Shown piece after piece: positions 10,437-22,368 of a stretch of DNA of 64,000 nucleotides (within the stretch, counting starts at the first letter, position 1; each line of letters starts with the position of its first letter). Below the pieces are notes generated by a model that saw nothing but the letters and a program-made list of their open reading frames with translations, had not been told where the DNA came from and ran no database searches. Source of the DNA: Malania oleifera (taxonomy: Eukaryota > Streptophyta > Magnoliopsida > Santalales > Ximeniaceae); the NCBI RefSeq assembly GCF_029873635.1, contig NC_080420.1, positions 33,874,231 through 33,938,230 of the forward strand, read 5' to 3'. The position numbers were made by a program, and so were the translations under genes.

Positions 10437-13400
10437 ATGGCTTCACCTGTCCTTTTAAAAGCAAAATGGTTCATGAAAAAGTCCTCTTTCCCTCTGGCCT
10501 TCCGCTTATTTCCCCATTTGTCCTCTTCTCTGTTCTCTACCCTTTGCAGAGGGCGCCACTCCTTCTCCTTTTTCTCACAAACGCCGCCACGCCCCAAGAA
10601 AGTTCCATTCACAGTCTCTGCTCCTGGAAGAACGTGGCAAGATCCCTTCCATTGGATGTCTAACACCAACGACCCTGCTCTCTCCGAGTATCTTGACCTG
10701 GAGAACTCTTATGCCGATGCTTTCATGGCCGACTCCCATGACCTGCAGCGAAAACTGTTCTCCGAGATGCTTGGTCGAATGCCTCCCAAGATTTTCACTC
10801 CTCCCGAACGTTGGGGACCCTGGTCCGTTCAGTTTTCCGCTACCGATTTAATTTTTTCACGAATTTATTTCACGGTGTTCGCTTTCCCATTTTACTTTTC
10901 CGGGAAAGATCAAGAATGAGAAGAGGGGAAAAAAAAAATGCATGCTTGAAATGGCAGCAGTTTTCTTTAAGTTTGGCCCCTCTTTCTTGTTGTAAAACAA
11001 TGTTTTAATGTCTGTCTGAACTCCCAATTGTACTTGAGTTCTATGCAAACATTTTAGTTTAGAGAAAGTTGAGGTTTTCAAGACTGATATCATGTCCATG
11101 AAACCATTCACTCGTTGCACAATGTGATTCGGAGCTTGTAGCCACTGGGCGAGTCTAGGCTAGAATTTAATCTGCATTAGCATCAGTTAAGTTTTGAACA
11201 TTATGCTTACTTGTCTCCAAGTAAGCCATTCATTTGATGTTGGATCATTGAGAATTGAATTGAGGATTCTGTTTTAAAGGGAATGAGGACTTAAGAATTG
11301 TAATTTAAAGTCTCAAGTCTTTTTCAAAGAGAAGGTTTTAGATTCATGAAAAAACTGAAGAGGTTAAAAGAGAAGCTGAAAGATTAGAGTAGGGAAGTGT
11401 TTGGAGACTTAACGCTTAGAAAGGCTAGGTTTTTAGGAGTTGGCTGAGTTAGATAGGAAGGAAGAAGATAATATCCTATCAAGAGAGAAAGAGACGAGAA
11501 GAGTATCTTTGAAGTTTGAAGAATGAATTGGAGGAGGTGATTTTCAAGCAAATGAGAAGTTGGAGGCAGAGTACGAAGTTTAAATGGATCCGAAATGGTG
11601 ATTGTAATTCTAGATTTTTTTCATAGGATAGCTAATGGGAAAATGGGGAAGAATTTGATTAGGGAGTTGGAAATGGATGAGAGGGTTGGTCATTATATTT
11701 GATCAAAGTCAAATTGCTTATGAAATCACTGGGTTTTATTCAAATTTATATTTTGAGGATGGTGGTAGACCAATGGTTGAAGGATTAGAGTGTGCTCAGT
11801 GTGGCCCTTTGTCTGGTGGGGAGGTGGTTTGGTTGGAGAAAACTTTTTGAGGAAGAGGAAACGAGGACCATAGTTTTTGGGATGGAGAAGGATAAAGCTC
11901 CAGGACATGATGATTTTAATATAGCTTTCTTCCCAAGATTGTTGGAAGGTGGTTAAGGTTGACTTTCTTAAAGTATTTAATTAATTTTATGGGAATGGGA
12001 TTTTAAGCAAGAGTATTAATTCCACTTTCATAACTCTAGTGCCGAAGAAGAATAAATCCATCAAGATATCGGGGTTTTAGACTTGTTAGTTTAGTTTCTA
12101 GTGTCTATAAAATCATCACTAAAGTTTTGGCTAATAGGTTGAGTACGGTGCTTGATAGGGACTATTTCTAAGGCTCAGAGTGTGTTTATAAGGGATAGGC
12201 AAATTTTGGATGCCATTTTGGTCGCTAATGAGTTTGTTGAGGATATTGGGAGAAGGAAGAAGAAGGGAATCATATTTAAGTTGGATTTTGAGAAAGCTTA
12301 TGATAGAGTGAACTGGATGTTCCTTGATAAGATTTTTGAGAGGAAGGGGTTTGGTGAGAGATGGAGGCATTTAGAGGCTATTTACATAATACAAGCTACT
12401 CGATTTTAGTGAATAGCGAGTCTAAGTCTTGGTTTAAGGCTACGAGAGTGGCAAGGTGACTCTTTCCCCATTTTTGTTTGTTTTTGTGCTTGATACTTTG
12501 AGTATGATGGTGGATAGGGCAATGGTTAGAACTTTTAGTGAAAGGTTTGGAGGTGGGGAGAGAGGGGGTCAGGGTGTTACACCTTCAATTTTTTCGGTGA
12601 TACTATCTTCTTTTTAGAGGATCATAAACCCACCTTTATGAATATTTTGGGTTTCCTTCATATTTTCAGGAAGGTATCTGGGCTTAAGATTAATATAAGG
12701 AAGAGCGGCATCACGACTATCAATATGCTTTTTAGAGTTTGAGGGAGTTATCTATAGAGATGGGGTGTAGTGTTTTTGGATTGGCCGCTGTCCTATCTTG
12801 GGGTTCCTTTTTGGGGGTAACCCTTGTTTGGGGAATGTAGTTTTGTCCACCTTTTTTCCACACCTTTTTTTCCTGAGCTCAGGGCAAGATGGTTCCATTT
12901 CTTCTTTTGTTGTTGATTCAGGTTGTCTTTTGCCTTCTAGGGATTTCCACTTTCATAGATCATTAAACAGTGGCGAGATGGCAGATCTATCCTCTTTGCT
13001 AGTCTTGTTGAATAATTGTCATTTTTCTTTAAATTAGGATAGGTGGTATTGTTCTTTAGATTCTTTTGGGGTATACCCTTGCAAATCTTTTTGTGATTTT
13101 TTTGAATAGGACTAATTTACCTTTTCCTCTCTATAGTTATTGTTAAAGCTTGATATACATTTTTGGCCCACAATCTAGCAGCTTAAGCTTTTAGGTAAAG
13201 TGGTAATCTAACATGGTATTAGAGTTGGTTACCAGGAGGTCTTGGGTTCTAGTCTTGTTGCCCGTGTTTATTGTGTGGTATTTAAAAAAAATTCTTGTGT
13301 TCCCTATGATGGGTGCTATTTATTGCGTGTTTATCCCTCTACATGCTGTCGAGCTGCATGTGTGGGGTAGTGTTGAAACTTGATATATATTGTTGGCCCA

Positions 13401-16400
13401 CAACCTAACAACTTAAGATTTTAGGTAAAGTGGTAATCTAACAGTTCCATTTGGAAGGCCAAAGTCCCCTTTAACATCAAAGCTTTTATCTAGTTGGTTC
13501 CGCTTAATAGAATTAATACCAATAACTTGCTACAAGTTAGGAGACCTTTGAAGGCTATATCTCCAGACGTCTGTGTTCTTCGTTTTAATTGTTCAGAATC
13601 TTCATCGCATTTGTTCATTCATTGTGACTATGCATGGAGGGTTTGGAATAAATTATTTGGTATTTTAGGCGAATTTTTGATGAGTTCTGAAACAGTGGAG
13701 CACTTTTTTGCAGTGTCTTTTGCTGGTTTTAGCAGGAAAAAGGAAAGGGCAGCACTCTGGAAATGTTTTTTTTTTTGCAGTATTTTGGGGGCTGTGGATG
13801 GAGGGTAATGCGCTTTTTTTTTTCTAGGGAATAAGTCGTCTCTTTTTCTGGTTTGGGAAAAGATACATTATTTGGTTTCTCTTTGGTGTCTGGGGCAGGG
13901 GAATTTTAAGTGGGTGTGGCTTTTTTGATATTCAACACGATTCGCATTATGTTTTGCAGTGTTAGTTCGTGTTGGTTTTTCTCTCTTGTCTTATGGTTTT
14001 CAGATTGTTTCTTTGTGTTTTTTATCTGGATTTTCCAGACTATGTTAAAGAGATGTCTTATTCTCCTAGCTGTATATTCTTATTTTTTAATGAAATTCTT
14101 CTCTTATAATAATAAAAAAAGTCTTGAGTCCTTTTCTGTCCATTATTTTTTCTACAAACAAGTGCAGCCTCAACAAGCGGTAATTTTTATTAATGTTTGG
14201 TTTGTTTCTCTGGTTGAATAGGTTGTATTATCAATACATTCCAGAAGGGAAGGAATACCCAGTTTTATGTAGGAGGTTGGCAATGCACCAGAAAATTTGG
14301 ATGAAAACTCTTTTCAATTATCTTAGAGGAAGATTTGGAGGGGAGGAAATTCTGCTCGACTGGAATCAAATTGCAGAAAAATATGGCAAGCTTCTTTTTC
14401 ATTATTTAGGTTTTTCAAAAAGCAAGACATCATCCTTGACCCTTCTAGATGGGCTTGTGCTCTTTCTCAAACTATATTGAGAAGTGAGAGAAATATTTTT
14501 TGAGTTAGGAGGAAGAATACGATTTGTCTTGTACCTCAGTTATCCATTTCATGCATCTCATAAAATATAGGTCATAAAATTCTCACCTTGGACTGTTTGC
14601 TATGCCTCTGTGGAATTAGACATTTGGAATTGTGTTGATATGTATATTCTTCCTTGTATTAAAACTTGGGATTTTTTTTTATTTTTTATCTTTATAATGT
14701 TTAGATTTGTCAATTATTTTACTTTGGTAGGTTATGTCCATGTGGGTACATGCCGAATTTCGCCAGACCACAACTTTCTTGCATACACTCTTGATATCAC
14801 TGGTAGTGAGCAGTGCATGCTTCAAATTAAGGACCTTAGAAATGGGCATGTTCTTCCAAAATTTAGAGTCGATGGGGTAGTTAGCTTGGCATGGGCTCAA
14901 GATGGTTGTACTTTATTCTACACTGTATTGGACGCAAATCAACGACCTAACAGGCAAATTCTGTAACTGTTTTATAGTCTTCCACTCAGGAGCTTTTATA
15001 TTCTCTGACCTGTTTCATAGGTGGCAGGGTATTCTGCATGAAATTGGGTCTTGATGCTGTGGATGATATCCTAATATTTACAGAAAGTGATTCTAGTTTC
15101 TGCGTGGACATTACTAGCACAAAGGATGGCAAATTTATAACTGTGAATTCTAACTCCAGGACATCATCAGAGGAAGGAACTTACCTGCATAACTTTCTTT
15201 TTCATCCTCAGTTCTTTTTGGGATATATTCTACTAAAAGGGCCTAAATCCTGTTGCTTTTATGCAGGTCTATGTGATGGATGCTGCTAACCCCCATGATG
15301 GTTTGAAGAGAATAAGGAAGCGTGTCCCTGATGTGCAGTATTTTGTGGAACATCATCATGGTTTTTTCTATATTCTTACAAACACTCCTCTAATTGAGAA
15401 TAAGAAGTCGAATTGCAGAGATTATTACCTGGCTAGATGCCCAGTCACAGATATACAGTTAGCTAATTGGCAGGTCAATATTTAGCTTCTTTCAATATCC
15501 TGTAGTTTGCAAATGGACAACTCGTCAACTTGTCTGATCCTTGTTTTGTTCATATTCATCCATAAATATCACGTTGCAGAACCTTACAACTATGAAGGCT
15601 GCATTGAATGGGTAGAATCACCTTAAATTAGTAAAAAAGTTTTCATTTTGAGAGTGGTTGAAAAGGTTCTTTACCATAATTTTTTTTGCAATGCTTTTAT
15701 TTTGGTTCTCTTCTTAAGAATAGAGATAGAGATTTGCCTGCTTGGTTATTTGCTTGTGTATTTCATCTCGGTTATGTTCTATAGATATTTATTATTGTTT
15801 TATACAGTGAGAAATATTATTCTTCTTTTATTTCTTGATTTTGGATGTGCATCTTCACTTTTGATTTGCTTTTTTTTTTTCTTCTTTCAATTTTTTTCAC
15901 CTTTTTCCCCAACTTTTTTTATGTATCACAATTCTGTTTTATTTACAGAATATCATCCTACCAAATGAAGATATTAGTTTACAAGATATGGACATTTTTA
16001 ATGAACATCTGGTGCTTTGTCTCAGCAAGAATGGTTCCCCTATGATATGTTCCATTAAAATCCCTATTGATGTCAAATGCAAGGTAATTGAACTTCTAAT
16101 TTGTTGTTACATTCTTATTTTTCCATTAGAAAAAGCAAAAAACAGATAGTAATATACTATTAGTAATGAGGGTGATTGTAATGGAAGTGCTCTGTGCATT
16201 AAGCTGAACTATAGGGAAGCAAATTATAAAATTAAAAGAGGAAAGGTGAATAGTTGATTAATTAGGATATCGCACCAGTGGAAATTCATTTACAAAAAAG
16301 AAAAGGAAAACAAACTTCTTGTGTTTGTAATTGTTTGGCTATTGTAGGGTGATTCCACATTTGCAATCTTAAGGTCATTTAGCAGAAATGGGAATGTTAA

Positions 16401-19400
16401 GATGGATGAGTGGGGTAACTCTAAAACATGAGTGAACACATTTGTAGTTAGATAGGAAGAGCAACCATGGAAGACGAGATAGCTTACGATGTAGAAGAGA
16501 TAATGCATGTGGGAATGAAGGACTTAATGATGTTAGAAGTTGTGAGAGGAGGCGCAGACCTAGGATAACTTAGGCTAAGGTAGATGCGGAGATTGAGAAG
16601 ATTGAAGGAATATGATTTGTATTGAACTATTCCTACACAAATCCATCAAGTGGGGCTTAAGGCTTCTTGTTGTTTTTGTTGTTTCTCGTGTCTGCTGGTA
16701 ATTTGTCTTGACTTAATTTTGCAGGGTCACATGGAAATTGATGATCTTAATCCGTGGTATTTCCCGTTGCCCTCAAATTTGTGTAGAATTGTTCCGGGTT
16801 CAAACCATGACTTCATGAATTCAGTGTACCGCGTGGTGCTTTCATCTCCAGTGGTATGAGATAACTTCTAATAAGATTTCTTATGAAAATTATATCTTGT
16901 ATGGTTGATGATTTGGATTCCTCCCTTTTACACATTAAAGCCGATGAAAATTTTGTGGCACTAAATTACGATAATTAGCTTTTTGATGGACTTTTTTTTC
17001 CCAAGACTTTGTCATACTTTCCAACACAATTTATTCGTTGGCGGAAAAGGATTCATATAGCCGACCCCACCTACTGGGACTTAAGGCTTGGTTTTGTTGT
17101 TGTTTTTCAGGGCAGGGTTGAGTGGGTGGTCAGGATGGGGATGCAGAAGAGATGGAGGGTGATTGTTGACTAATATCAGAGGGGCAGGAAGGTGCTTGTG
17201 AATTTTGAGTGTCTTTGCATGCAGAGAGAAATTATTAAAGATATTATTAATTCCCTCTGGTTCAATCAATAAATGAACAGGAGTGGTACTTGCTTGCTTT
17301 ATGTGGTTCAGACTTCCAACCATTTTGTTATTGTCGATAATTTGGGTTCTCATACATCATGCTAAAAGGGCTTAGGCGACTGGTTGTCTAAATGAGAAAA
17401 GTAGAGGAGATGAAGAAAAAATTTAGTAGTCTCTGTCTCTGGGTGTTTAGAAAAAGGAAGAACTTTCACTTGGTAATATGAGGTCTGTTTACAGACACAG
17501 TCACTGTGCAACTCAGGCCTCTGTGTGGTTAATAATAAGATAAATGTGTCCATTGCATATTCTACACAAGAGACACATGTTTCATAGCCTCTTCCTCACT
17601 CCCTTGTACTGTGTGTTAGGCTCAGTGGCTCTGTGCCAATTATGTCTAAGATGATGGGAGCATATGCAGCCTCACTTTCCATTGCCTTAGTGGCATTTTT
17701 GTGTGGCCCCAACCACTAGTTGGCTTTCCTTTGTTGGCCAGTCAAATTGTGACTTTCAATCTCTTGGCATGCATGAAACATTTCTCTCCATGTGGGCACT
17801 TACTCTCTCCATCATGTACCATTAAACAAATAGCACTCCTCTGGGGAGTAGTTATAATCCATTAGTCCATGGTGTTTTCTGTTATTTATAGAAATGTCTT
17901 TTGGCACCATTGAAATGCTAACAATGGGATTGCATTTGTTATGAATAGCATCGTGCCACCACCATCTGGTGTACGTATCAGAAAAAATATCTTTTCATCA
18001 AGTACTTGCTGCATATTTTTGCTTCCTTGACCTTATTGTAATTTTCATCAATAGAATGTCCTTTTGCCCTATAAGCATGCACAATATTGCTGTTACTTGC
18101 CTTTTGCTATAGATTGCTGCACAAGTGCGCACAAGCTTCCTGGTTTGGATTCATTAAGCTTGCTAGCATTTATGGAGTTCTGTGCTGTTAGTGACTAGGA
18201 TTAGTCTCGGCTGCAGACAGCCAACATGAGGTGCAATGGTTGAAGAAGAAAGCTGTCAAATCAATGGTGTTAATGTGTCTTGGCTTTTTTTAAAAATGTT
18301 TTCCCATTTCTAGGTTTTCATTTTTTTGTCCTTTTGAGTTTTTCTTTGGGTGGTTGTGAAGTTCTCGAAACTTCTTGTACTGTCATATTTCAACTTACAG
18401 AAATTGACAATTATGCAACAGTATCTCAAGAATGCGCGTGTCAATTTAAGTTGATGAGGCTTAATTGCTTGGTTGAGGTTTTATCATCATAAAATTTTGA
18501 GTACTGTTGCAGAATGCAGAATCTAGAATGTAATTTATTCTGAATGTAATTTATTCTTTATAAGTGCAAGTTGCACATATCTAACTGATTTTGAGATCTA
18601 CTTTGGGAAGTTGCCCATGAATTATCTCTTTTGGTCATTTCGGAAATTGCAGATGCCTGATGTTGTTGTTGACTATGAAATGTCACAACGTATATTCTCA
18701 GTTGTGCATCAAGAAGAGGTACTAGGTGTCGCTCATAGTACCAGTTTGTGCTTACGCACTTCTGACCTAAATACTGACAAGCTTGTAGATGCCTCAAAGA
18801 ATACGGATCAACGTGTCCAGAATTTTCAGGTGGAGGAATGGAAGGAGTTCTCTGGTACATATTCCTGTGAAAGAAAGGAGGTTGTTTCACACGATGGTGT
18901 CAAGGTTCCTCTAACAATCTTGTACTCTCGAGAAGCCTGGAAGAAGGGTCAGTCTCCTGGGATTCTGCATGGCTATGGAGCATATGGGGAAGTTCTAGAC
19001 AAAAATTGGTGTTCAGATCGCTTGAGCTTACTTGATCGTGGTTGGGTGGTAGCATTTGCTGATGTGAGGTTAGCTCTATCAAATCTGAGTTATTTATTTT
19101 TTAATCACTTGTTGCTTGATTGCATTCCTAACATAGATGTCAATTTATTTTGAGCCAAGTCTAACCAGTCATTGCCAATTTGTCAAAATGAACCTGCATA
19201 TTTGGCAGAAGTCTGATGCAGCAGCCATAAGTAGGAATTTGGGAATTGTTAGGAAATTATGGGCAAATCTGTCACTGGGATTCTTATGTACTCGTTGATG
19301 TGTCTTAGATACTTTATTTTCTGAATATCCATGCTCCATTTGGATCAGTATTATTTGAGAAAAAGGGATGGGAAAAAATAAGAAAGAAATTAATCTTCTA

Positions 19401-22368
19401 TTGTATCTTGTGGCTATCTCAAATAGTATTAAAAATTAAACTGTATTCAAATTTGATAGAAATGAAATTAAATCAAAGGTTAATGGCTTATAAAAAAAAT
19501 ATTGACTTTCTTCCTTTTTTATTTTCCTTGATAACTAAACAAGAAAAAAGTGGATCCTTCGTTTTTTCTTTCCCTTCATGTTTTTCCAAGATCCAAATGG
19601 TGCTTGGGTGCATTTAGTTGCAGTACTGGACATGATTGAATATAATTGGACTGAACATGCTTATATTTATCTTGTCCTGTGCTTGATCTACCATCTATGA
19701 GGGATGAACCAAGGGCATGAGCAGTTTTTCTATACGGACAAAATCCTTTGCTTGAATTGGTCAGGCTTGCTGCCCCCTCCTCCCCTCTCCACCTTCCCTA
19801 AAAAAAGAGAAAAAAAGAAAAAGAATTAGGCTTTGGGTCTCAAAGAAGGAAAGAAGAAGATACACATGAACCAGGGAGTTAGTTTTATTGCCTTGGATGC
19901 ATAGCCTTATTTTACACATCTTTAGACAAAGTTACACATGAACAAGGAAGTTAGTTTTATTGCCTTAGATGCATAGACTTATTTTACACATCTTTAGACA
20001 AAGTTGGGCCTTTCATGGTGCAATCCATGAGGATGGTTGTGTGGGCCAAGCACTTCACACTTTGTCAAGGCCTGTATGACACTAGTAACACAATAGTTTA
20101 CCGCCCATTAGCTGAAGGTAAAATGCAGTTTGATTACATGAATAAGTTCACATCCAGTGAATACAAATAGTGGAAGTAGTAAAGCACTCATGAAAGCAAA
20201 CAAAAGTCACGTGGTAAACTGTAAAGCAACACAAGTCATAAAACATGCACTCATAGGCAATGTGTGTTAAGAGAGGGAGGCAAGTAGGCTAAGCACATTT
20301 AGTTAGTGAATTTCACTTGATGAATACTTACCCTCTCCTAAAGAGTTTTCTATGCTATGCTCACTTTGTCACCATGAAATATCAAAGTGACAGACTCACT
20401 ATTTTCAGGAATAAAACTTACAACGGTATTTATATGGTTGTTATCCATTTCATGTGTACAAGACCCATACCAGCAAAGGCAACACCTTGATTTGCTTGCA
20501 GCCCATACATCAGAACTCATCTTTGGAGTTCTTGGCAGTTTTGCTCAGTTAATCAGTAGGACCTGGATTTTTCTCCGGCCGATGCCAGTCATGGTGAGAT
20601 GGATCAGATTTGTGTAAAACGCAGTCTCTGTACTCTACTGTCTGGAAGTTGTCTTACTGAACCTGAAATAGGTGATATGCCATAAATTTTGATATTGTCG
20701 TGGATTAAATGCTTGAAAGACGAGGATTGTGGAAGGACTTAAAATTCCAGGTGGATGTGAGTTACATGGAATGGAGATTGTATGCTAACTGGATCAGATG
20801 CCATCAGATGCCTGACTTTTTGGTTGCATTAGATTGTGCATGCGCATTGTATGGGATGTTCCTAAATTGTCATTAAATCATTGTTTTCCATGTGTGCAGG
20901 GGTGGTGGTGGTGGTGATTCTTCATGGCATAAATCTGGCAGTGGACTGTGCAAGCTGAACTCTATACATGACTTTGTTTCATGTGGCAGCTACCTGCTTA
21001 ATGAGGGCTATGTTCATAAAGAGAAGCTTGGTGCTATTGGACATAGTGCAGGATCTCTGCTTGTGGGAGCAGCCATGAATATGTACCCAAACATGTTTCG
21101 TGCTTCCATTTTAAAAGTGAGCACCTACTTGAAATTTTTAATCCTATGCATATATTCTGATTCCATTAATTGTACTGAATGTGTATGTTTGGTTCTTAGA
21201 TGTCAAAATATTGTGCTTGGTACAGTTGCTGAGAAGATGGCCTCAACCTTCTTTAATTTATTTTTTCTTTCTGGGAGGGCTGGGGGGCGGGGTATGTGTG
21301 TGGTAAGAACTTAGAATTTATCAACTACTCGAGGATATAATTATGAGAGTGTAGGATTTGAAATGACTTTGTTTCTGTCTCTTGACAAACAGATGGAACA
21401 TAAGTATTGCTTGCCCCACAACCCAACGCACACCGTCTCTGAACTCTTCAGATCTGTAGGTGGAAATGAGTTACATGGACCATAAGTAATATTCTAAGTT
21501 TTATTTCTACTGTACATTTAATTTTGATTGTTTAAATAAATTGCAAATAATTAATTGTAAATGATCTATTCTGCTTTATTTTTGGGAAATAGACAGAGAA
21601 ACCATTGCTTTTCCAATGCATAATTGTTTTACACTGTTCAATCTCCTCTGTTATTGTGGAAACAGTTTTTTCCATTTGTTTGTTTGTTTGTTTGTTTGGG
21701 GATAGGTGATTTTTAGTTATCTGGATCTGCATTTATTGGTGACTTACATAGCATGATGACTCACGCCCTGGATTTGTTGGAAGTTTGACATTTTCTTAAT
21801 GCATGTCAGGTTCCATTTCTTGATATTTGCAACACATTGATGGATGCTAGTTTGCCTCTCACCTTATTGGATTATGAAGAATTTGGGAATCCTCAGATAC
21901 AGAACCAACTTAAGTACATTCTAAGCTATTCTCCTTATGATAACATTCCTCTGGGAGCTTGCTATCCTTCAATGCTCATTACAGCATCATTTCATGACTC
22001 AAGGCAAATTCATTTTCCAAATTTCTTTCCCCACGAGGCCACACTTTCTTTTATCTGTTATTGCATGCAAACATATGGCCACATGTTCTACCAATGCATG
22101 CATATTTCCATTTTAATCTCTTCACTGGCTGCATTTCAAATTCATTCTCAGGGTTGGAGTTTGGGAAGCTGCTAAATGGGTGGCAAAAGTACGAGATAGC
22201 ACATGCCCAGATTGCTCTCGTTCGGTCATTCTAAAGACAAATATGATTGGTGGACATTTTGGTGAAGGTGGGCGTTTTGGTCAATGCGAGGAAACAGCTT
22301 ACGAATATGCTTTCTTGATGAAAGTTATGGGGATTTTCAACAATAAGAAAGAGACTTTGTTACACTAA
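10437..22368 (+). CDS. Prolyl oligopeptidase family protein (S9A, oligopeptidase B-like), 11 exons
   Basis: The product is probably an organellar serine oligopeptidase that cleaves short peptides. From memory it matches Arabidopsis At1g69020. Exons: 10437-10822, 14222-14385, 14731-14953, 15028-15172, 15267-15473, 15949-16083, 16725-16853, 18653-19068, 20900-21116, 21810-22003, 22152-22368. They total 2433 nt, 810 residues plus stop, in frame throughout. Residues 1-50 are rich in Ser, Phe and Arg and lack acidic residues, like a transit peptide. Family motifs follow: QDPFHWM, then a propeller region, then the hydrolase domain. The triad is Ser651 in GHSAGS (exon 9), Asp737 in SFHDSR (exon 10) and His774 in GGHFGEGG (exon 11). 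Introns 2, 3 and 10 appear to start with GC and intron 4 with GA; the others are GT-AG. For introns 2 and 3, in-frame GT donors also exist at 14410 and 14963. The first in-frame ATG was chosen as start. The triad argues for a working gene; the GA donor leaves doubt. Confidence 0.88.
13141..13213 (+). repeat. Left LTR of the TRIM
   Basis: A 73-bp LTR starting TGTTAAAG and ending ATCTAACA, abutting the initiator-Met type primer site at 13214. Confidence 0.85.
13371..13443 (+). repeat. Right LTR of the TRIM
   Basis: A 73-bp LTR starting TGTTGAAA and ending ATCTAACA, preceded by the purine-rich tract at 13360-13370. Confidence 0.85.
16370..16690 (+). mobile_element. RTE-type LINE 3' tail in intron 6
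   Basis: Decayed sequence ends in the characteristic plant RTE 3' signature: a segment like ATCCATCAAGTGGGGCTTAAG followed by TTGTTGTTTTTGTTG. Only the distal end of the element is present, in the sense orientation of the host gene. Confidence 0.6.
17030..17112 (+). mobile_element. RTE-type LINE 3' tail in intron 7
   Basis: A short 5'-truncated copy ends with GCCGACCCCACCTACTGGGA, then CTTAAGGCTTGG and a TTGTTG-type tail. This is the same 3' signature as the copies at 16690 and, inverted, 23085. Confidence 0.65.
19862..20005. repeat. 72-bp tandem duplication in intron 8
   Basis: Two adjacent units (19862-19933 and 19934-20005) each start ACACATGAAC and end GACAAAGTT. By eye they differ at only about five positions. 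No coding role is seen. Confidence 0.9.

Larger units (their letters stand above)
13141..13443 (+). mobile_element. TRIM (miniature LTR retrotransposon), structurally complete (fossil)
   Basis: Two direct repeats of 73 bp (13141-13213 and 13371-13443) begin TGTT and end ATCTAACA. The left repeat is followed immediately by TGGTATTAGAG, a near match to the initiator-Met tRNA primer site. The right repeat is preceded by a purine-rich stretch, GTGTGGGGTAG. The internal part is 157 bp and non-coding. This is the standard architecture of a TRIM. By hand count the two repeats differ at 8 of 73 positions, which suggests an age of several million years. Flanking 5-mers (GTTAT, GTTCC) are only a partial target duplication. 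It sits inside the LINE relic and is younger than it. Confidence 0.87.
11320..14121 (+). mobile_element. L1-type LINE relic in intron 1 of the oligopeptidase gene
   Basis: The plus strand carries decayed ORF2 sequence of a plant L1 element. A pre-RT segment lies near 11340-11660 (including FFHR-ANG-like residues). A reverse transcriptase core lies near 12060-12420, with FIRDRQILDAILVAN and KLDFEKAYDRVNW. A zinc-binding domain after RT lies near 13490-13720 (NTNNLLQVRRP, then an H-x-F-x-H-C pattern). The 3' end is near 14121, where TTTTTTAATGAAATTC and a short A-rich tail occur. The endonuclease region is missing, so the copy is 5' truncated, and many stops and frame changes show it is dead. 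It is in the same orientation as the host gene and accounts for most of the 3.4-kb first intron. A TRIM interrupts it at 13141-13443. Confidence 0.85.

Noticed and set aside
10823-10919. Continuation of exon 1 to a stop at 10919
   Set aside because: It is intron 1 read through. The family sequence (LYYQYIPEG) resumes at 14222 with a GT-AG junction.
13494-13808. Independent gene with a His/Cys motif
   Set aside because: It is the post-RT zinc-binding domain of the L1 LINE.
15648-16045. Membrane-protein-like open frames in intron 5
   Set aside because: They are T-rich intron sequence; the real exon 6 (15949-16083) is in another frame.
20387-20640. Extra exon in intron 8
   Set aside because: No family similarity, and including it would separate the conserved DVR and GGGG residues.
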